Shown: positions 1 through 12,128 of the stretch, one piece after another | Numbering within the stretch: the stretch's first letter is position 1 | Layout: each line of letters begins with the position of its first letter | Source: Lutibacter sp. | GTDB lineage: Bacteria > Bacteroidota > Bacteroidia > Flavobacteriales > Flavobacteriaceae | Direction: 5' to 3' | NCBI RefSeq assembly: GCF_016342705.1 | Contig: NZ_JAEINV010000003.1 | Location: 211,066 to 275,065 of the forward strand | Length of the DNA stretch: 64,000 nt | The notes under the pieces: model-generated | What the model was told of the DNA's origin: nothing | Database searches by the model: none | What the model saw: the letters and a program-made list of their open reading frames with translations, nothing else | Position numbers and translations under genes: made by a program

Positions 1-57
1 AAAAGCTGTAGTTCAATTAGTTGAGGGTAATAATATTGATTTTTATAGCAATATATA
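1..57 (+). CDS. rplW: 50S ribosomal protein L23, C-terminal fragment cut by window edge
   Basis: Frame 1 reads KAVVQLVEGNNIDFYSNI* immediately before L2; position in the S10 operon. Confidence 0.85.
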
Positions 58-70
58 AGAAGGATAAAAA

Positions 71-895
71 ATGTCAGTTAGAAAATTAAAACCAATAACA
101 CCAGGTCAGCGTTTTAGAGTAGTAAATGGGTTCGACACCATTACTACTGATAAGCCGGAAAAAAGCTTAATAGCTCCGAATAAAAGATCTGGAGGTCGTA
201 ATAATAGAGGTAAAATGACAATGCGCTACATAGGTGGTGGGCATAAGAAACAATACCGTATTATTGATTTTAAAAGAAATAAAAATGGTGTTCCAGGAAC
301 CGTGAAAACAATAGAGTACGATCCAAATCGTACAGCTTTTATTGCATTATTGCATTATGCTGATGGTGATAAAAGATATATTATTGCACAAAACGGATTA
401 AAGGTTGGACAGGTTGTAATTTCTGGTGAAGGAGCTACTCCGGATGTTGGAAACACAATGTTGTTGAGCCAAATTCCATTAGGGACAACAATTTCTTGTA
501 TTGAGTTACATCCTGGTCAAGGAGCTGTATTAGCACGTAGTGCTGGTTCTTTTGCTCAGTTAATGGCTAGAGATGGTAAATACGCTACTGTGAAATTACC
601 TTCTGGAGAAACTAGAATGATTCTATTAACTTGTTCAGCGACAATTGGAGTTGTATCAAATTCAGATCATCAGTTATTAGTTTCTGGAAAAGCAGGTAGA
701 TCTCGTTGGTTAGGAAGAAGACCACGTACAAGACCAGTTGTAATGAACCCTGTTGATCACCCAATGGGTGGTGGAGAAGGTAAATCTTCTGGAGGTCATC
801 CAAGATCAAGAAAAGGAATTCCTGCTAAAGGATTCAAAACTAGGTCTAAGACTAAAGCGAGTAATAAATATATTATAGAACGTAGAAAAAAATAA
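71..895 (+). CDS. rplB: 50S ribosomal protein L2
   Basis: Full-length L2 ([23 protein letters not shown] ... [24 protein letters not shown]). Confidence 0.99.
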   Translation: MSVRKLKPITPGQRFRVVNGFDTITTDKPEKSLIAPNKRSGGRNNRGKMTMRYIGGGHKKQYRIIDFKRNKNGVPGTVKTIEYDPNRTAFIALLHYADGDKRYIIAQNGLKVGQVVISGEGATPDVGNTMLLSQIPLGTTISCIELHPGQGAVLARSAGSFAQLMARDGKYATVKLPSGETRMILLTCSATIGVVSNSDHQLLVSGKAGRSRWLGRRPRTRPVVMNPVDHPMGGGEGKSSGGHPRSRKGIPAKGFKTRSKTKASNKYIIERRKK

Positions 896-902
896 TTGAT
901 AT

Positions 903-1184
903 ATGGCACGTTCATTAAAAAAAGGACCTTACGTTGCTCTTCAACTTGAAAAGAAAGTTCAAGAGAAAATAGAATCAGGAAATAAATCAGTTATCAAAAC
1001 TTGGTCGAGATCTTCAATGATTACACCAGATTTTGTTGGACAAACAATAGCTGTTCATAACGGACGTCAGTTTGTTCCTGTATATGTTACTGAAAACATG
1101 GTAGGGCATAAGTTAGGAGAGTTTTCACCAACACGTTCTTACAGAGGACATGGTGCTGACAGAAAAAATAAAGGAAAAAAATAG
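903..1184 (+). CDS. rpsS: 30S ribosomal protein S19
   Basis: [11 protein letters not shown] ... [17 protein letters not shown]. Confidence 0.99.
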   Translation: MARSLKKGPYVALQLEKKVQEKIESGNKSVIKTWSRSSMITPDFVGQTIAVHNGRQFVPVYVTENMVGHKLGEFSPTRSYRGHGADRKNKGKK

Positions 1185-1193
1185 TAGGTAATC

Positions 1194-1598
1194 ATGGGAG
1201 TTCGAAAAAAAATAAGAGCACAACAGATAAAAGAAGAGAAAAAGCAAGTAGCTTTTGCTAAGCTTACAGGTTGTCCTACATCACCAAGAAAAATGCGTTT
1301 AGTTGCAGATTTAGTAAGAGGAGTGGAAGTTGAGAAAGCTTTACAAATCTTAAAATTTAATGTGAAAGAATCGTCAATTAATCTTGAGAAATTATTATTG
1401 AGTGCTATTGCAAATTGGCAAGCAAAAAACGAAGGTTCAAATATTGAAGATGCAGGTTTATTTGTAAAAGAAATATTTGTGGATAGCGCAGGAATGTTAA
1501 AAAGATTAAGACCAGCACCACAAGGTCGTGCACACAGAATTAGAAAACGTTCTAATCATGTGACTTTAGTCTTAGGAAGTAAAAACGTTAGCAATTAA
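1194..1598 (+). CDS. rplV: 50S ribosomal protein L22
   Basis: [14 protein letters not shown] and [20 protein letters not shown] motifs; operon position. Confidence 0.98.
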   Translation: MGVRKKIRAQQIKEEKKQVAFAKLTGCPTSPRKMRLVADLVRGVEVEKALQILKFNVKESSINLEKLLLSAIANWQAKNEGSNIEDAGLFVKEIFVDSAGMLKRLRPAPQGRAHRIRKRSNHVTLVLGSKNVSN

Positions 1599-1610
1599 TT
1601 ATAAGTAGAA

Positions 1611-2333
1611 ATGGGACAAAAAACAAATCCAATAGGAAATCGTTTAGGAATTATCAGAGGATGGGATTCTAACTGGTATGGAGGAAGAAACTACGGAGAT
1701 AAAATTGCTGAAGATGATAAGATAAGAAGGTATGTTAATGCCAGATTATCTAAAGCAAGTGTTTCAACTGTAATTATTGAGCGTACACTTAAACTTGTAA
1801 CCGTTACTATCACTACAGCTAGGCCTGGTATTATTATTGGGAAAGGCGGACAAGAGGTAGACAAGTTAAAAGAAGAGCTTAAAAAAATTACCGGTAAAGA
1901 AGTTCAGATAAATATATTTGAAATTAAACGTCCAGAACTAGATGCTCGTTTAGTTGGTGCAAGTATTGCTCGTCAAATTGAGAATAGAATCTCGTATAGA
2001 AGAGCTATTAAAATGGCAATTGCAGCAACAATGCGTATGAATGCAGAAGGTATTAAAGTTCAAATTTCAGGCCGTTTAAATGGTGCTGAGATGGCACGTT
2101 CTGAACATTATAAAGAAGGAAGAATTCCACTTTCTACTTTTAGAGCCGATATTGATTATGCTCTTGTTGAAGCTCATACTACTTATGGCCGTTTGGGTGT
2201 AAAAGTATGGATTATGAAAGGCGAAGTTTATGGAAAAAGAGAATTATCACCTTTAGTGGGTCTTTCTAAAAAAGAAGGAAAAGGAGAAGGTAGAGGAAAC
2301 TCGAAAAAGTCACAAACTCGTAGAAGAAAATAA
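1611..2333 (+). CDS. rpsC: 30S ribosomal protein S3
   Basis: [16 protein letters not shown] domain [15 protein letters not shown]. Confidence 0.99.
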   Translation: MGQKTNPIGNRLGIIRGWDSNWYGGRNYGDKIAEDDKIRRYVNARLSKASVSTVIIERTLKLVTVTITTARPGIIIGKGGQEVDKLKEELKKITGKEVQINIFEIKRPELDARLVGASIARQIENRISYRRAIKMAIAATMRMNAEGIKVQISGRLNGAEMARSEHYKEGRIPLSTFRADIDYALVEAHTTYGRLGVKVWIMKGEVYGKRELSPLVGLSKKEGKGEGRGNSKKSQTRRRK

Positions 2334-2355
2334 TATTTAAAATTTACAAGGTAAA

Positions 2356-2784
2356 ATGTTACAGCCAAAGAGAGTTAAATATCGTAAAGTACAGAAAGGA
2401 AAGGGACAAATGACTGGAGATTCACAAAGAGGGCACCAACTTTCTAATGGAATGTTTGGTATCAAAGCTTTGGAACAAGACTTACTTACATCTCGTCAAA
2501 TTGAAGCAGCTCGTATTGCAGCGACTCGACATATGAAAAGGGAAGGACAATTATGGATTAAAATATTTCCGGACAAGCCTATTACCAAAAAACCATTAGA
2601 AGTACGTATGGGTAAAGGTAAAGGAGCACCAGAATATTTTGTAGCCGTAGTGAAACCAGGAAGAATAATGTTTGAGGTAGGTGGAGTATCTATGGAAATT
2701 GCAAAAGAAGCTTTACGTTTAGCAGCGCAAAAATTGCCTGTTAAGACTAAGTTTATTGTAGCTCGAGATTTTGATAACGCTTAA
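2356..2784 (+). CDS. rplP: 50S ribosomal protein L16
   Basis: [16 protein letters not shown]; operon position. Confidence 0.99.
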   Translation: MLQPKRVKYRKVQKGKGQMTGDSQRGHQLSNGMFGIKALEQDLLTSRQIEAARIAATRHMKREGQLWIKIFPDKPITKKPLEVRMGKGKGAPEYFVAVVKPGRIMFEVGGVSMEIAKEALRLAAQKLPVKTKFIVARDFDNA

Positions 2785-2799
2785 TAACCGATTAAAGAA

Positions 2800-2991
2800 A
2801 TGAAACAATCAGAAATTAAAGGATTATCAACGGAAGAGTTACAAGAGAAACTTGGAAGTTTAAAGAAAAGTTATACAGACCTAAAAATGGCTCATACTAT
2901 TTCGCCATTGGAAACACCAATGCAATTAAGAGCCCTTAGAAAATCTGTAGCACGTGTGGCAACAGAATTAACTAAAAGAGAATTACAATAA
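2800..2991 (+). CDS. rpmC: 50S ribosomal protein L29
   Basis: 63 aa, operon position and sequence. Confidence 0.97.
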   Translation: MKQSEIKGLSTEELQEKLGSLKKSYTDLKMAHTISPLETPMQLRALRKSVARVATELTKRELQ

Positions 2992-3010
2992 TTGTATTCA
3001 GAAGTAAAAG

Positions 3011-3268
3011 ATGGAAAAAAGAAATCTTAGAAAAGAGAGAATAGGTGTAGTTTCAAGCAATAAAATGGAGAAATCTATTGTTGTTTCTGAAGTTAAAAAA
3101 GTGAAGCACCCTATGTACGGTAAATTCGTGTTAAATACTAAAAAGTATGTTGCGCACGATGAGAAAAATGATTGCAATATTGGAGATACTGTTAGAATAA
3201 TGGAAACACGTCCAATGAGTAAATCTAAACGTTGGAGATTAGTAGAAATCCTAGAAAGAGCAAAATAA
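3011..3268 (+). CDS. rpsQ: 30S ribosomal protein S17
   Basis: [16 protein letters not shown] ... [23 protein letters not shown]. Confidence 0.98.
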   Translation: MEKRNLRKERIGVVSSNKMEKSIVVSEVKKVKHPMYGKFVLNTKKYVAHDEKNDCNIGDTVRIMETRPMSKSKRWRLVEILERAK

Positions 3269-3269
3269 T

Positions 3270-3638
3270 ATGTTACAGACAGAATCAAGATTACGAGTAG
3301 CAGATAATACTGGAGCTAAAGAAGTTTTAGTTATCCGCGTTTTAGGAGGAACCAAAAAACGTTATGCGTCAATTGGAGATAAAATTGTTGTAGCAGTTAA
3401 AGATGCTACTCCAAATGGATCTATTAAAAAAGGCCAAGTTGCAAAAGCGGTAGTTGTTAGAACGAAAAAAGAAATTAGAAGAAAAGACGGGTCTTACATT
3501 CGTTTTGATGACAATGCTTGTGTATTGTTAGATGCTTCTGAGCAAATGAAAGGGACTCGTGTATTCGGTCCTGTTGCAAGAGAACTTCGTGAAAAACAAT
3601 TTATGAAGATTGTATCATTAGCACCTGAAGTGCTTTAA
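3270..3638 (+). CDS. rplN: 50S ribosomal protein L14
   Basis: [27 protein letters not shown]. Confidence 0.99.
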   Translation: MLQTESRLRVADNTGAKEVLVIRVLGGTKKRYASIGDKIVVAVKDATPNGSIKKGQVAKAVVVRTKKEIRRKDGSYIRFDDNACVLLDASEQMKGTRVFGPVARELREKQFMKIVSLAPEVL

Positions 3639-3650
3639 AACTTATAAATT

Positions 3651-3956
3651 ATGAAGTTAAAGATAAAATCAGGAGATACTGTTAGAGTAATGGCAGGAGA
3701 CCATAAAGGTGAAGAAGGAAAAATAGTTACTATTTTTTCAAGTAAAAACAGAGCAATTGTAGAAGGTGTCAATATGATATCAAAACATACAAAACCTAGT
3801 GCACAAAGTCCTCAAGGGGGAATTGTGAAAAAAGAAGCTTCTATTCATATTTCAAATTTAATGCTTATCGAAAATGGTACTGCAGTTAAAGTTGGATTTA
3901 GAACTGAAGGTGATAAGAAAGTTAGGTTTTCTAAAAAATCTGATAAAGCAATTTAG
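3651..3956 (+). CDS. rplX: 50S ribosomal protein L24
   Basis: KOW motif near N-terminus; operon position. Confidence 0.97.
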   Translation: MKLKIKSGDTVRVMAGDHKGEEGKIVTIFSSKNRAIVEGVNMISKHTKPSAQSPQGGIVKKEASIHISNLMLIENGTAVKVGFRTEGDKKVRFSKKSDKAI

Positions 3957-3958
3957 TT

Positions 3959-4510
3959 ATGGCTTATATACCAAGACTTAAAGAAGAGTATAACAGTAGA
4001 GTAATAGGTGCTCTAACTGAAGAATTCAGTTACAAAAATGTAATGCAAGTTCCAAAACTACAAAAAATTGTAGTTAGTAAAGGAGTTGGTGCTGCAGTAG
4101 CTGACAAGAAATTAATTGATTACGCTGTTGAAGAACTGACTAAAATTACTGGTCAAAAAGCATTATCAACTATATCTAAAAAAGACGTTGCAACTTTTAA
4201 ATTACGTAAAGGAATGCCAATTGGCGCTAAAGTAACTTTAAGAGGTGATAAAATGTATGAATTTTTAGATAGATTGGTAACTTCATCATTACCTCGTGTA
4301 AGAGATTTCAGCGGAATTAAAGCAAATGGTTTTGACGGAAGAGGAAACTATAATTTAGGTATTACTGAACAAATCATTTTTCCGGAAATTGATATTGATA
4401 AAGTAAACAAAATTAGTGGTATGGATATTACTTTTGTAACATCTGCAAATACTGATAAAGAAGCAAAATCATTATTAACGGAATTAGGTTTACCATTTAA
4501 AAATAATTAA
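3959..4510 (+). CDS. rplE: 50S ribosomal protein L5
   Basis: [11 protein letters not shown] ... [20 protein letters not shown]. Confidence 0.99.
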   Translation: MAYIPRLKEEYNSRVIGALTEEFSYKNVMQVPKLQKIVVSKGVGAAVADKKLIDYAVEELTKITGQKALSTISKKDVATFKLRKGMPIGAKVTLRGDKMYEFLDRLVTSSLPRVRDFSGIKANGFDGRGNYNLGITEQIIFPEIDIDKVNKISGMDITFVTSANTDKEAKSLLTELGLPFKNN

Positions 4511-4513
4511 GGA

Positions 4514-4783
4514 ATGGCTAAAGAATCAATGAAAGCCCGTGAGGTTAAGAGAAAAAAGGTTGTTGCAAAATATGCTGAAAAACGCAAAGCTTTAAAAGAA
4601 GCTGGTGATTATGAAGCATTACAAAAACTTCCTAAAAATGCATCTCCAATTCGTGTACATAACCGTTGTAAATTAACGGGAAGACCTAAAGGATATATGA
4701 GACAATTTGGTATTTCACGTGTAACATTCCGTGAAATGGCTAACCAAGGTTTAATTCCAGGAGTTAGAAAAGCTAGCTGGTAA
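4514..4783 (+). CDS. rpsN: 30S ribosomal protein S14, long zinc-independent form
   Basis: 89 aa, [26 protein letters not shown]; no CXXC pairs. Confidence 0.98.
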   Translation: MAKESMKAREVKRKKVVAKYAEKRKALKEAGDYEALQKLPKNASPIRVHNRCKLTGRPKGYMRQFGISRVTFREMANQGLIPGVRKASW

Positions 4784-4845
4784 AATTATAAATTGGTTTT
4801 AGGTTCAATAAACAATTGAAAACCAAAACCGCAAAATTAAATAAA

Positions 4846-5244
4846 ATGATTACAGATCCAATCGCAGATTATCTAACTAGAGTTAGAAATGCTATTATGG
4901 CAGGGCACAGAATTGTTGAAATTCCAGCTTCTAAAATTAAAAAAGAAATAACTAAGATTTTATTCGATCAAGGTTATATTTTAAGCTACAAGTTTGAGGA
5001 CAATAAGGTTCAAGGAACTATTAAAATAGCTTTGAAATATGATAAGGCTACTAAATCTTCAGTAATTAAAAAATTACAAAGAGTTAGTACACCAGGTTTA
5101 AGAAAATATGTTGGGGCTACTGAAATGCCTCGTGTATTAAATGGTTTAGGTATTGCTATAGTTTCTACATCTCGTGGTGTAATGACTGGTAAAATGGCTA
5201 CCCAAGAGCATGTTGGTGGAGAAGTTTTATGTTACGTATATTAA
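4846..5244 (+). CDS. rpsH: 30S ribosomal protein S8
   Basis: MITDPIADYLTRVRNAIMAGH; ATG at 4846 preferred over the TTG at 4816 in the ORF track. Confidence 0.98.
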   Translation: MITDPIADYLTRVRNAIMAGHRIVEIPASKIKKEITKILFDQGYILSYKFEDNKVQGTIKIALKYDKATKSSVIKKLQRVSTPGLRKYVGATEMPRVLNGLGIAIVSTSRGVMTGKMATQEHVGGEVLCYVY

Positions 5245-5261
5245 TAAAGAACTAAACAAAG

Positions 5262-5807
5262 ATGTCAAGAATAGGAAATAATCCAATTGCTTTACCAAAA
5301 GATGTTACATTTGATATTAAAGAAAATGTAGTAACCGTAAAAGGCAAATTGGGAGAGTTAACTCAGGAATTAGCAGGAGATATTACTGTTAAAGTTGAAG
5401 ATGGTAACGTTGTTTTAGTACGTCCATCAGATAGTAAAGACCATAAAGCAAAACATGGTTTATACAGAGCTTTATTAAACAATATGATTACAGGTGTTTC
5501 AACAGGATGGTCTAAACAATTAGAACTTGTTGGAGTAGGATATAGAGCAAGTAATCAAGGTCAAGTACTTGATTTAGCTTTAGGTTTTTCTCACAATATT
5601 GTGTTAGAATTAGCTCCTGAAATTAAAGTTGAAACCATTTCAGAAAAAGGAAAAAATCCAATTATTAAATTAACTTCTTTTGACAAACAACTTGTTGGAG
5701 CAGTTGCAGCTAAGATTCGTTCTTTCCGTGCACCAGAACCATACAAAGGAAAAGGTGTTAAATTTGTTGGAGAAATATTAAGAAGAAAAGCAGGTAAATC
5801 TGCATAA
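5262..5807 (+). CDS. rplF: 50S ribosomal protein L6
   Basis: [12 protein letters not shown] ... [24 protein letters not shown]. Confidence 0.99.
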   Translation: MSRIGNNPIALPKDVTFDIKENVVTVKGKLGELTQELAGDITVKVEDGNVVLVRPSDSKDHKAKHGLYRALLNNMITGVSTGWSKQLELVGVGYRASNQGQVLDLALGFSHNIVLELAPEIKVETISEKGKNPIIKLTSFDKQLVGAVAAKIRSFRAPEPYKGKGVKFVGEILRRKAGKSA

Positions 5808-5821
5808 TAATTAAGTATATT

Positions 5822-6175
5822 ATGGCATTATCAAAGCTTGAAAGAAGAGTTAGAATTAAACACAGAATTAGAAAAGTAGTATTTGGTACTGCTGATCAAC
5901 CAAGATTATCTGTGTTTAGAAGTAATAAAGAAATTTATGCTCAGTTAGTTGATGATAATTCAGGTACTACTATTGTATCTGTATCATCTAGAGATAAAGA
6001 AATCGATGCAAAAGGAACAAAAATTGAAGTAGCTAAATTAGTAGGTAAAAGTATTGCTGAAAAAGCTGTGAAAGTTGGAGTATCAAATGTAGCATTCGAT
6101 AGAAATGGATTTTTGTATCACGGAAGAGTGAAAGCTCTAGCAGACGCTGCAAGAGAAGCAGGTTTAAAATTTTAG
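5822..6175 (+). CDS. rplR: 50S ribosomal protein L18
   Basis: [43 protein letters not shown]. Confidence 0.99.
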   Translation: MALSKLERRVRIKHRIRKVVFGTADQPRLSVFRSNKEIYAQLVDDNSGTTIVSVSSRDKEIDAKGTKIEVAKLVGKSIAEKAVKVGVSNVAFDRNGFLYHGRVKALADAAREAGLKF

Positions 6176-6181
6176 TAAATT

Positions 6182-6706
6182 ATGTATCAGAAATACAATA
6201 ACGTAGAAAGAGTAAAACCTAGTGGGTTAGAACTACAAGATCACTTAGTTGGAGTACAAAGAGTTACTAAAGTAACAAAAGGTGGTAGGGCATTTGGATT
6301 TTCAGCTATTGTTGTAGTTGGAGATGGAAATGGTGTAGTTGGACATGGATTAGGTAAATCTAAAGATGTTGCCTCTGCTATTGCAAAAGCAATTGAAGAC
6401 GCAAAGAAAAACTTAGTAAGAGTACCTTTGTTTAAACAAACATTACCTCACGAACAAAAAGGTAAATTTGGTGGAGCAAAAGTATTTTTAAAACCAGCTT
6501 CACATGGTACTGGAGTAATTGCAGGTGGTGCAGTTCGTGCGGTACTTGAGTCAGTTGGTGTACACGATGTACTTTCTAAATCTCAAGGATCTTCAAACCC
6601 TCATAATGTGGTAAAAGCAACGTTTGATGCTTTATTACAATTAAGAAGTGCTAGTATGATCGCTCAAGAGAGAGGAATTTCTTTAGAAAAATTATTCAAA
6701 GGATAA
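6182..6706 (+). CDS. rpsE: 30S ribosomal protein S5
   Basis: [33 protein letters not shown]. Confidence 0.99.
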   Translation: MYQKYNNVERVKPSGLELQDHLVGVQRVTKVTKGGRAFGFSAIVVVGDGNGVVGHGLGKSKDVASAIAKAIEDAKKNLVRVPLFKQTLPHEQKGKFGGAKVFLKPASHGTGVIAGGAVRAVLESVGVHDVLSKSQGSSNPHNVVKATFDALLQLRSASMIAQERGISLEKLFKG

Positions 6707-6718
6707 AACAAGGAGAAG

Positions 6719-6901
6719 ATGGCAAAAATTAGAGTTACTCAAGTAAAAAGTAAAATTAGACGTCCAAAAAGTCAAAAGGCAACTTTGGAAGCACTAGGAT
6801 TACGTAAAATGAATCAAGTAGTGGAGCATGAAGCTACTCCTTCAATCCTTGGAATGGTAAATACAGTTAAACACTTAATTTCTGTTGAAGAAGTTAAATA
6901 A
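6719..6901 (+). CDS. rpmD: 50S ribosomal protein L30
   Basis: 60 aa, operon position. Confidence 0.97.
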   Translation: MAKIRVTQVKSKIRRPKSQKATLEALGLRKMNQVVEHEATPSILGMVNTVKHLISVEEVK

Positions 6902-6913
6902 CATATTTAAGAA

Positions 6914-7366
6914 ATGACATTAAATAACTTACAACCTGCAGAAGGATCAGTTAAAAATCAAGGTAAACGTATAGGTAGAGGTCAAGGATCTGGTAAAGGA
7001 GGTACAGCTACGAAAGGACACAAAGGACAAAAATCACGTTCTGGATATTCTAAGAAAGTTGGTTTTGAAGGAGGTCAAATGCCTTTACAAAGACGTGTGC
7101 CTAAATTTGGTTTTAAAAATATTAATCGTAAGGAATATGTGGGTGTGAACTTACATAAATTACAAGAATTAATAGATAATAATATTATTACAGATACTGT
7201 AACTTTAGATATTTTAATTGAAAATAGATTAGCCGGTAAAAATGACCTAGTTAAAATATTAGGAAATGGCGAATTAAAAGGTAAATTAAATATAAAAGTT
7301 CATAAATTTACAGCTACTGCTAAAGAAGCTATTGAAAAATTAGGCGGTACAGCAGAAACAATATAA
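6914..7366 (+). CDS. rplO: 50S ribosomal protein L15
   Basis: KRIGRGQGSGKGGTATKGHKGQKSRSG. Confidence 0.99.
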   Translation: MTLNNLQPAEGSVKNQGKRIGRGQGSGKGGTATKGHKGQKSRSGYSKKVGFEGGQMPLQRRVPKFGFKNINRKEYVGVNLHKLQELIDNNIITDTVTLDILIENRLAGKNDLVKILGNGELKGKLNIKVHKFTATAKEAIEKLGGTAETI

Positions 7367-7378
7367 TATTTAAGTAAG

Positions 7379-8713
7379 ATGAAAAAATTTATACAAACCA
7401 TTAAAGACATTTGGACAATAGAAGAACTTAGAAATAAGATTTTATTGACACTTGGGTTTATGGCTATTTATCGTTTTGCTGCTCAAATACCACTTCCTGG
7501 AATTGATATCACTGCTGCTCAGGCTGCATTACATAATCAAACTAGTGGAGGTGGAATTTTAGGTTTACTTGATATGTTTACCGGAGGTGCTTTTGCGAGA
7601 GCTTCTGTTGTAGCGTTAGGTATTATGCCTTATATTTCTGCATCTATTGTTGTTCAGTTAATGGGAATTGCTGTTCCTTATTTACAAAAACTTCAAAAGG
7701 ATGGAGAAAGTGGAAGAAAAAAAATCAACCAAATTACACGTTGGTTAACAATTGCAATTACAATGGTTCAAGGACCTGCATATATTACAAATATTTATCA
7801 ATTAATTCCTTCCTCTGCATTTTACATTAGTGGTAGTATGTTTTGGTTATCATCTATGGTAATTTTAACAGCTGGAACAATATTTGCAATGTGGTTGGGT
7901 GAAAAAATTACTGATAAAGGAATTGGTAACGGTATTTCGTTATTAATTATGATTGGTATTATTGCACGTTTTCCTGGAGCTTTTATTCAAGAAGCGGTAT
8001 CAAAAATTTCAGCATCAAATGGTGGTTTAATTATGATACTTATTGAGGTAATTATATGGTTCTTAGTGATTATGGTTTGTGTTTATTTAGTGACTGCTGT
8101 TCGACGAATTGCTGTACAGTATGCTAGAAAAACAGTGGCTGGAAATATTAATAGCGTTGCTGGATCAAGGGATTATTTACCTTTAAAATTGAATTCATCT
8201 GGAGTAATGCCAATTATTTTTGCTCAGGCAATTATGTTTGCACCTGCGTTATTAGCTAGGTCTGATAATGAAGTAATTAAATCTATTGGGATTGAATTTT
8301 CTAATATGTTTGGTTTATGGTATAATTTGTTATTTGCATTTTTAATTATAATTTTTAGTTACTTTTACACTGCAATTACAATACCTACCAATAAAATGGC
8401 AGATGATTTAAAACGTAGTGGAGGATTTATCCCTGGAATTAGACCTGGAAAAGATACTGGAGAAATGTTAGATAGAATATTATCATTAATAACATTTCCG
8501 GGTTCGTTATTTTTAGCGTTAGTGGCAATTTTGCCTTCTATTGTTATCAATTTTGGATTAACACAGGGATGGGCATTATTTTATGGAGGTACATCATTAT
8601 TGATTATGGTTGGAGTTGCAATAGATACTATTCAACAAATCAATTCTCATTTATTGAATCGTCACTATGATGGTTTAATGAAAAAAGGAACTAAAAGAAA
8701 ATCATTAGCATAA
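7379..8713 (+). CDS. secY: Sec translocase subunit SecY
   Basis: 444 aa, multiple TM helices, [27 protein letters not shown]. Confidence 0.99.
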   Translation: MKKFIQTIKDIWTIEELRNKILLTLGFMAIYRFAAQIPLPGIDITAAQAALHNQTSGGGILGLLDMFTGGAFARASVVALGIMPYISASIVVQLMGIAVPYLQKLQKDGESGRKKINQITRWLTIAITMVQGPAYITNIYQLIPSSAFYISGSMFWLSSMVILTAGTIFAMWLGEKITDKGIGNGISLLIMIGIIARFPGAFIQEAVSKISASNGGLIMILIEVIIWFLVIMVCVYLVTAVRRIAVQYARKTVAGNINSVAGSRDYLPLKLNSSGVMPIIFAQAIMFAPALLARSDNEVIKSIGIEFSNMFGLWYNLLFAFLIIIFSYFYTAITIPTNKMADDLKRSGGFIPGIRPGKDTGEMLDRILSLITFPGSLFLALVAILPSIVINFGLTQGWALFYGGTSLLIMVGVAIDTIQQINSHLLNRHYDGLMKKGTKRKSLA

Positions 8714-8928
8714 TGGCAAAACAATCAGCCATACAACAAGACGGAACGATTACAGAAGCATTATCTAATGCCATGTTTCGTGTGGAGTTGGAAAATGGAC
8801 ACGTGGTAACTGCTCATATTTCAGGAAAAATGCGTATGCATTATATAAAACTTTTACCTGGAGATAAAGTAAAGTTAGAAATGAGTCCATACGATTTAAC
8901 AAAAGCAAGAATTACTTACAGATACTAA
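8713..8928 (+). CDS. infA: Translation initiation factor IF-1
   Basis: [53 protein letters not shown]. Confidence 0.99.
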   Translation: MAKQSAIQQDGTITEALSNAMFRVELENGHVVTAHISGKMRMHYIKLLPGDKVKLEMSPYDLTKARITYRY

Positions 8929-8938
8929 AGATAAAACG

Positions 8939-9055
8939 ATGAAAGTTAGAGCATCAGTAAAAAAGAGAAGTGCCGAGTGCAAGATTGTGCGTAGAAAAGG
9001 CAGATTATATGTAATCAACAAAAAAAATCCTAGATTTAAACAAAGACAAGGATAA
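8939..9055 (+). CDS. rpmJ: 50S ribosomal protein L36, cysteine-depleted (C-) form
   Basis: Read directly: [38 protein letters not shown] (38 aa); absent from the supplied ORF track because of size. Confidence 0.97.
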   Translation: MKVRASVKKRSAECKIVRRKGRLYVINKKNPRFKQRQG

Positions 9056-9057
9056 TT

Positions 9058-9432
9058 ATGGCAAGAATAGCAGGTATTGATATTCCAAAAAATAAAAGAG
9101 GTGTTATTGCCTTAACATATATTTTCGGAATTGGAAAAAGCAGAGCTAAAGAAATTTTAGCAATTGCAAAGGTTAATGAAGACACTAAAGTTCAAGATTG
9201 GACTGATGATGAAATTCATAACATTAGAGAACAAGTAGGAACTTACAATATTGAAGGTGAATTACGTTCTGAAATTCAATTAAGTATTAAACGCTTAATG
9301 GATATTGGTTGTTATAGAGGAATCCGTCATAGATCTGGATTACCTTTACGTGGTCAAAGAACTAAGAACAATTCTAGAACTAGAAAAGGTAAGCGTAAAA
9401 CTGTAGCTAATAAGAAAAAAGCAACTAAATAA
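9058..9432 (+). CDS. rpsM: 30S ribosomal protein S13
   Basis: [26 protein letters not shown] ... [22 protein letters not shown]. Confidence 0.99.
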   Translation: MARIAGIDIPKNKRGVIALTYIFGIGKSRAKEILAIAKVNEDTKVQDWTDDEIHNIREQVGTYNIEGELRSEIQLSIKRLMDIGCYRGIRHRSGLPLRGQRTKNNSRTRKGKRKTVANKKKATK

Positions 9433-9443
9433 TAACTAATATT

Positions 9444-9827
9444 ATGGCGAAAGCAAGTACAAAAAAACGTAAAGTTATTGTTGAGGCAGTTGGTGAAGCA
9501 CATATCACTGCTTCATTCAACAATATTATTATATCACTTACTAATAAAAAAGGTGATGTAATTTCTTGGTCATCAGCTGGGAAAATGGGATTCAGAGGTT
9601 CAAAAAAGAATACTCCTTATGCTGCTCAATTAGCTGCTGAAGATTGTGGTAAAGTTGCCCATGAAGCAGGAATGAGAAAAGTAAAGGTATATGTGAAAGG
9701 ACCAGGTAACGGTAGAGAATCAGCAATTAGATCTATTCACAATTTAGGAATAGAAGTTTCTGAAATTATTGACGTTACTCCATTACCACACAATGGTTGT
9801 AGACCTCCAAAAAGAAGAAGAGTATAA
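9444..9827 (+). CDS. rpsK: 30S ribosomal protein S11
   Basis: [43 protein letters not shown]. Confidence 0.99.
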   Translation: MAKASTKKRKVIVEAVGEAHITASFNNIIISLTNKKGDVISWSSAGKMGFRGSKKNTPYAAQLAAEDCGKVAHEAGMRKVKVYVKGPGNGRESAIRSIHNLGIEVSEIIDVTPLPHNGCRPPKRRRV

Positions 9828-9846
9828 TTATAATAAATTTTAACCG

Positions 9847-9895
9847 ATAGGATTATATGATTATCGAAGGATTAGCCTTAATTCATAATCCCTAT
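9847..9895 (+). promoter_or_regulatory. Putative structured leader of rpsD (candidate S4 binding/autoregulatory element)
   Basis: ATAGGATTAT (9847-9856) pairs with ATAATCCCTAT (9885-9895) with one bulged C; inner AAGG/CCTT hairpin (9867-9879); lies in the only sizeable gap among the alpha-operon genes. Confidence 0.4.
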
Positions 9896-9911
9896 TAATT
9901 AACAAAAAGAA

Positions 9912-10517
9912 ATGGCAAGATATACAGGACCAAAAACTAAAATTGCTCGTAAATTTGGCGAAGCAATATTTGGAGATGATAAAGCTTTTGAAAAAAGAAA
10001 TTATCCTCCAGGACAACACGGAGCTAACAAGCGTAGAGGGAAAAAATCTGAATACGCTATTCAGTTACAAGAAAAACAAAAAGCTAAATATACTTATGGT
10101 ATTTTAGAAAAACAATTTAGAAACATATTTAAAAAAGCATCGGCATCTTCTGGTGTTACTGGTGAAATTTTACTACAATTATGTGAATCTAGATTAGATA
10201 ACGTAGTATACAGATTAGGAATTGCTCGTAGTAGAAGCGCAGCACGTCAATTAGTTTCTCATAGACATATTACTGTGAATGGAGAATTAGTAAGTATTCC
10301 TTCTTTTACTCTAAATGCTGGTGATGTTGTTGCAGTTAGAGAAAAATCTAAATCATTAGTAGCTATTGTAGACTCTTTAGCTAATAGAAATGATGTATAT
10401 GAATGGCTTACTTGGAATTCAGACACTAAACAAGGTAATTTTGTTAGTGTACCTGAAAGAATTCAAATCCCTGAAAATATCAAGGAACAATTAATCGTAG
10501 AGTTATACTCTAAATAA
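9912..10517 (+). CDS. rpsD: 30S ribosomal protein S4
   Basis: [21 protein letters not shown] ... S4 domain [35 protein letters not shown]. Confidence 0.99.
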   Translation: MARYTGPKTKIARKFGEAIFGDDKAFEKRNYPPGQHGANKRRGKKSEYAIQLQEKQKAKYTYGILEKQFRNIFKKASASSGVTGEILLQLCESRLDNVVYRLGIARSRSAARQLVSHRHITVNGELVSIPSFTLNAGDVVAVREKSKSLVAIVDSLANRNDVYEWLTWNSDTKQGNFVSVPERIQIPENIKEQLIVELYSK

Positions 10518-10539
10518 TTTTAAAGATACCAATTCTATT

Positions 10540-11532
10540 ATGGCAATTTTAAATTTTCAAAAGCCCGATAAAGTAATTATGATCGATTCTACTGATTTTA
10601 GCGGTAGATTTGAGTTCAGACCTTTAGAACCTGGATTTGGTTTAACGGTTGGTAATGCTTTAAGAAGGGTGTTATTATCTTCTTTAGAAGGTTTTGCAAT
10701 AACATCACTTCGTATTGAAGGTATTGAGCACGAGTTTTCAACAATTAAAGGTGTTGTTGAGGATGTAACTGAAATTATCTTAAATTTAAAGCAAGTTCGT
10801 TTTAAAAAGCAAATTGATGATACTGACAGAGAAACTGTAAATATTTCAATTTCAAATCAAAATCAATTAACTGCTGGAGATTTACAAAAATATATTTCTG
10901 GATTTCAAGTGCTAAATCATGATTTAGTAATTTGTAATATGGAGAAATCTGTTACTTTAGATTTTGAAATTACAATTGAAAAAGGAAGAGGGTTTGTACC
11001 TGCAGAGGAAAATAAAAAATCTGGTGTTGCTTTAGGAACCATTTTTACTGATTCAATTTTTACACCTATTAAGAATGTAAAATATGCTGTAGAAAATTTT
11101 CGTGTAGAACAAAAAACAGATTATGAAAAATTAGTTTTTGATATTACTACAGATGGTTCTATTGCACCTAAAGATGCTTTAACGGAGGCTGCAAAAATTT
11201 TAATTCATCACTTTATGTTATTCTCTGATGAGCGTATTACTTTAGAAGCTGATGAAATTGCTCAAACTGAAACTTATGATGAGGAATCTTTACATATGCG
11301 TCAGTTGTTAAAAACAAAGTTAGTGGATATGGATTTATCTGTAAGAGCACTAAATTGTTTAAAAGCTGCCGAAGTAGATACATTAGGAGATTTAGTATCA
11401 TTTAATAAAAACGATTTAATGAAGTTCCGTAATTTCGGTAAAAAATCTTTAACTGAACTTGATGAATTAGTTCATAATAAAGGTTTGAATTTTGGTATGG
11501 ATTTAAGCAAATATAAATTAGATAAAGATTAA
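10540..11532 (+). CDS. rpoA: RNA polymerase alpha subunit
   Basis: [29 protein letters not shown]-terminal HhH domain. Confidence 0.99.
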   Translation: MAILNFQKPDKVIMIDSTDFSGRFEFRPLEPGFGLTVGNALRRVLLSSLEGFAITSLRIEGIEHEFSTIKGVVEDVTEIILNLKQVRFKKQIDDTDRETVNISISNQNQLTAGDLQKYISGFQVLNHDLVICNMEKSVTLDFEITIEKGRGFVPAEENKKSGVALGTIFTDSIFTPIKNVKYAVENFRVEQKTDYEKLVFDITTDGSIAPKDALTEAAKILIHHFMLFSDERITLEADEIAQTETYDEESLHMRQLLKTKLVDMDLSVRALNCLKAAEVDTLGDLVSFNKNDLMKFRNFGKKSLTELDELVHNKGLNFGMDLSKYKLDKD

Positions 11533-11566
11533 TTTAAAACGAAAGTTTTAATTACGATAAGATAAG

Positions 11567-12046
11567 ATGAGACACGGAAAGAAATTTAATCACTTAGGAA
11601 GACAAACGGCGCATAGAAAAGCAATGCTTGCTAATATGGCTTGTTCTTTAATTGAGCATAAAAGAATTAACACTACTGTTGCAAAAGCAAAAGCATTACG
11701 TCAGTTTGTTGAGCCTTTAATTACAAAATCAAAAGACGATACTACACATAATCGTAGAATTGTATTTAGTTACTTACGTAACAAATATGCAATTTCTGAA
11801 TTATTTAATGAAGTATCCGTTAAAGTTGCCGACAGACCAGGAGGGTATTTACGTATTATTAAATTAGGAAATCGTCAAGGGGATAATGCTCCAATGGCAA
11901 TGATTGAATTAGTTGATTATAATACAACTTATAACCCTAATAGTAAAAAGGTTAAGAAAACAACGCGTAGAGGAAGGTCTAAAAAGGCTGATGATGCTGT
12001 TGTTGACACTGTTGAAACAACTGAAGAAACTAAGAGCGATAATTAA
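11567..12046 (+). CDS. rplQ: 50S ribosomal protein L17 with C-terminal extension
   Basis: [29 protein letters not shown]. Confidence 0.99.
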   Translation: MRHGKKFNHLGRQTAHRKAMLANMACSLIEHKRINTTVAKAKALRQFVEPLITKSKDDTTHNRRIVFSYLRNKYAISELFNEVSVKVADRPGGYLRIIKLGNRQGDNAPMAMIELVDYNTTYNPNSKKVKKTTRRGRSKKADDAVVDTVETTEETKSDN

Positions 12047-12072
12047 ATGTTAGCTTTTATTTAAAACACTAG

Positions 12073-12103
12073 GGGATAAGCTTTTATAAAGTTTATCCCT
12101 TTT
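12073..12103 (+). terminator. Rho-independent terminator of the ribosomal operon
   Basis: GGGATAAGC-loop-GTTTATCCC followed by TTTTG. Confidence 0.75.
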
Positions 12104-12128
12104 GTTTATAATTAAATATAGATTGAAT

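Noticed and set aside
612-809. 65-aa minus-strand ORF inside rplB
   Set aside because: Antisense to a highly conserved ribosomal gene; no signal of its own
2998-3288. 96-aa minus-strand ORF opposite rpsQ
   Set aside because: Antisense to conserved S17
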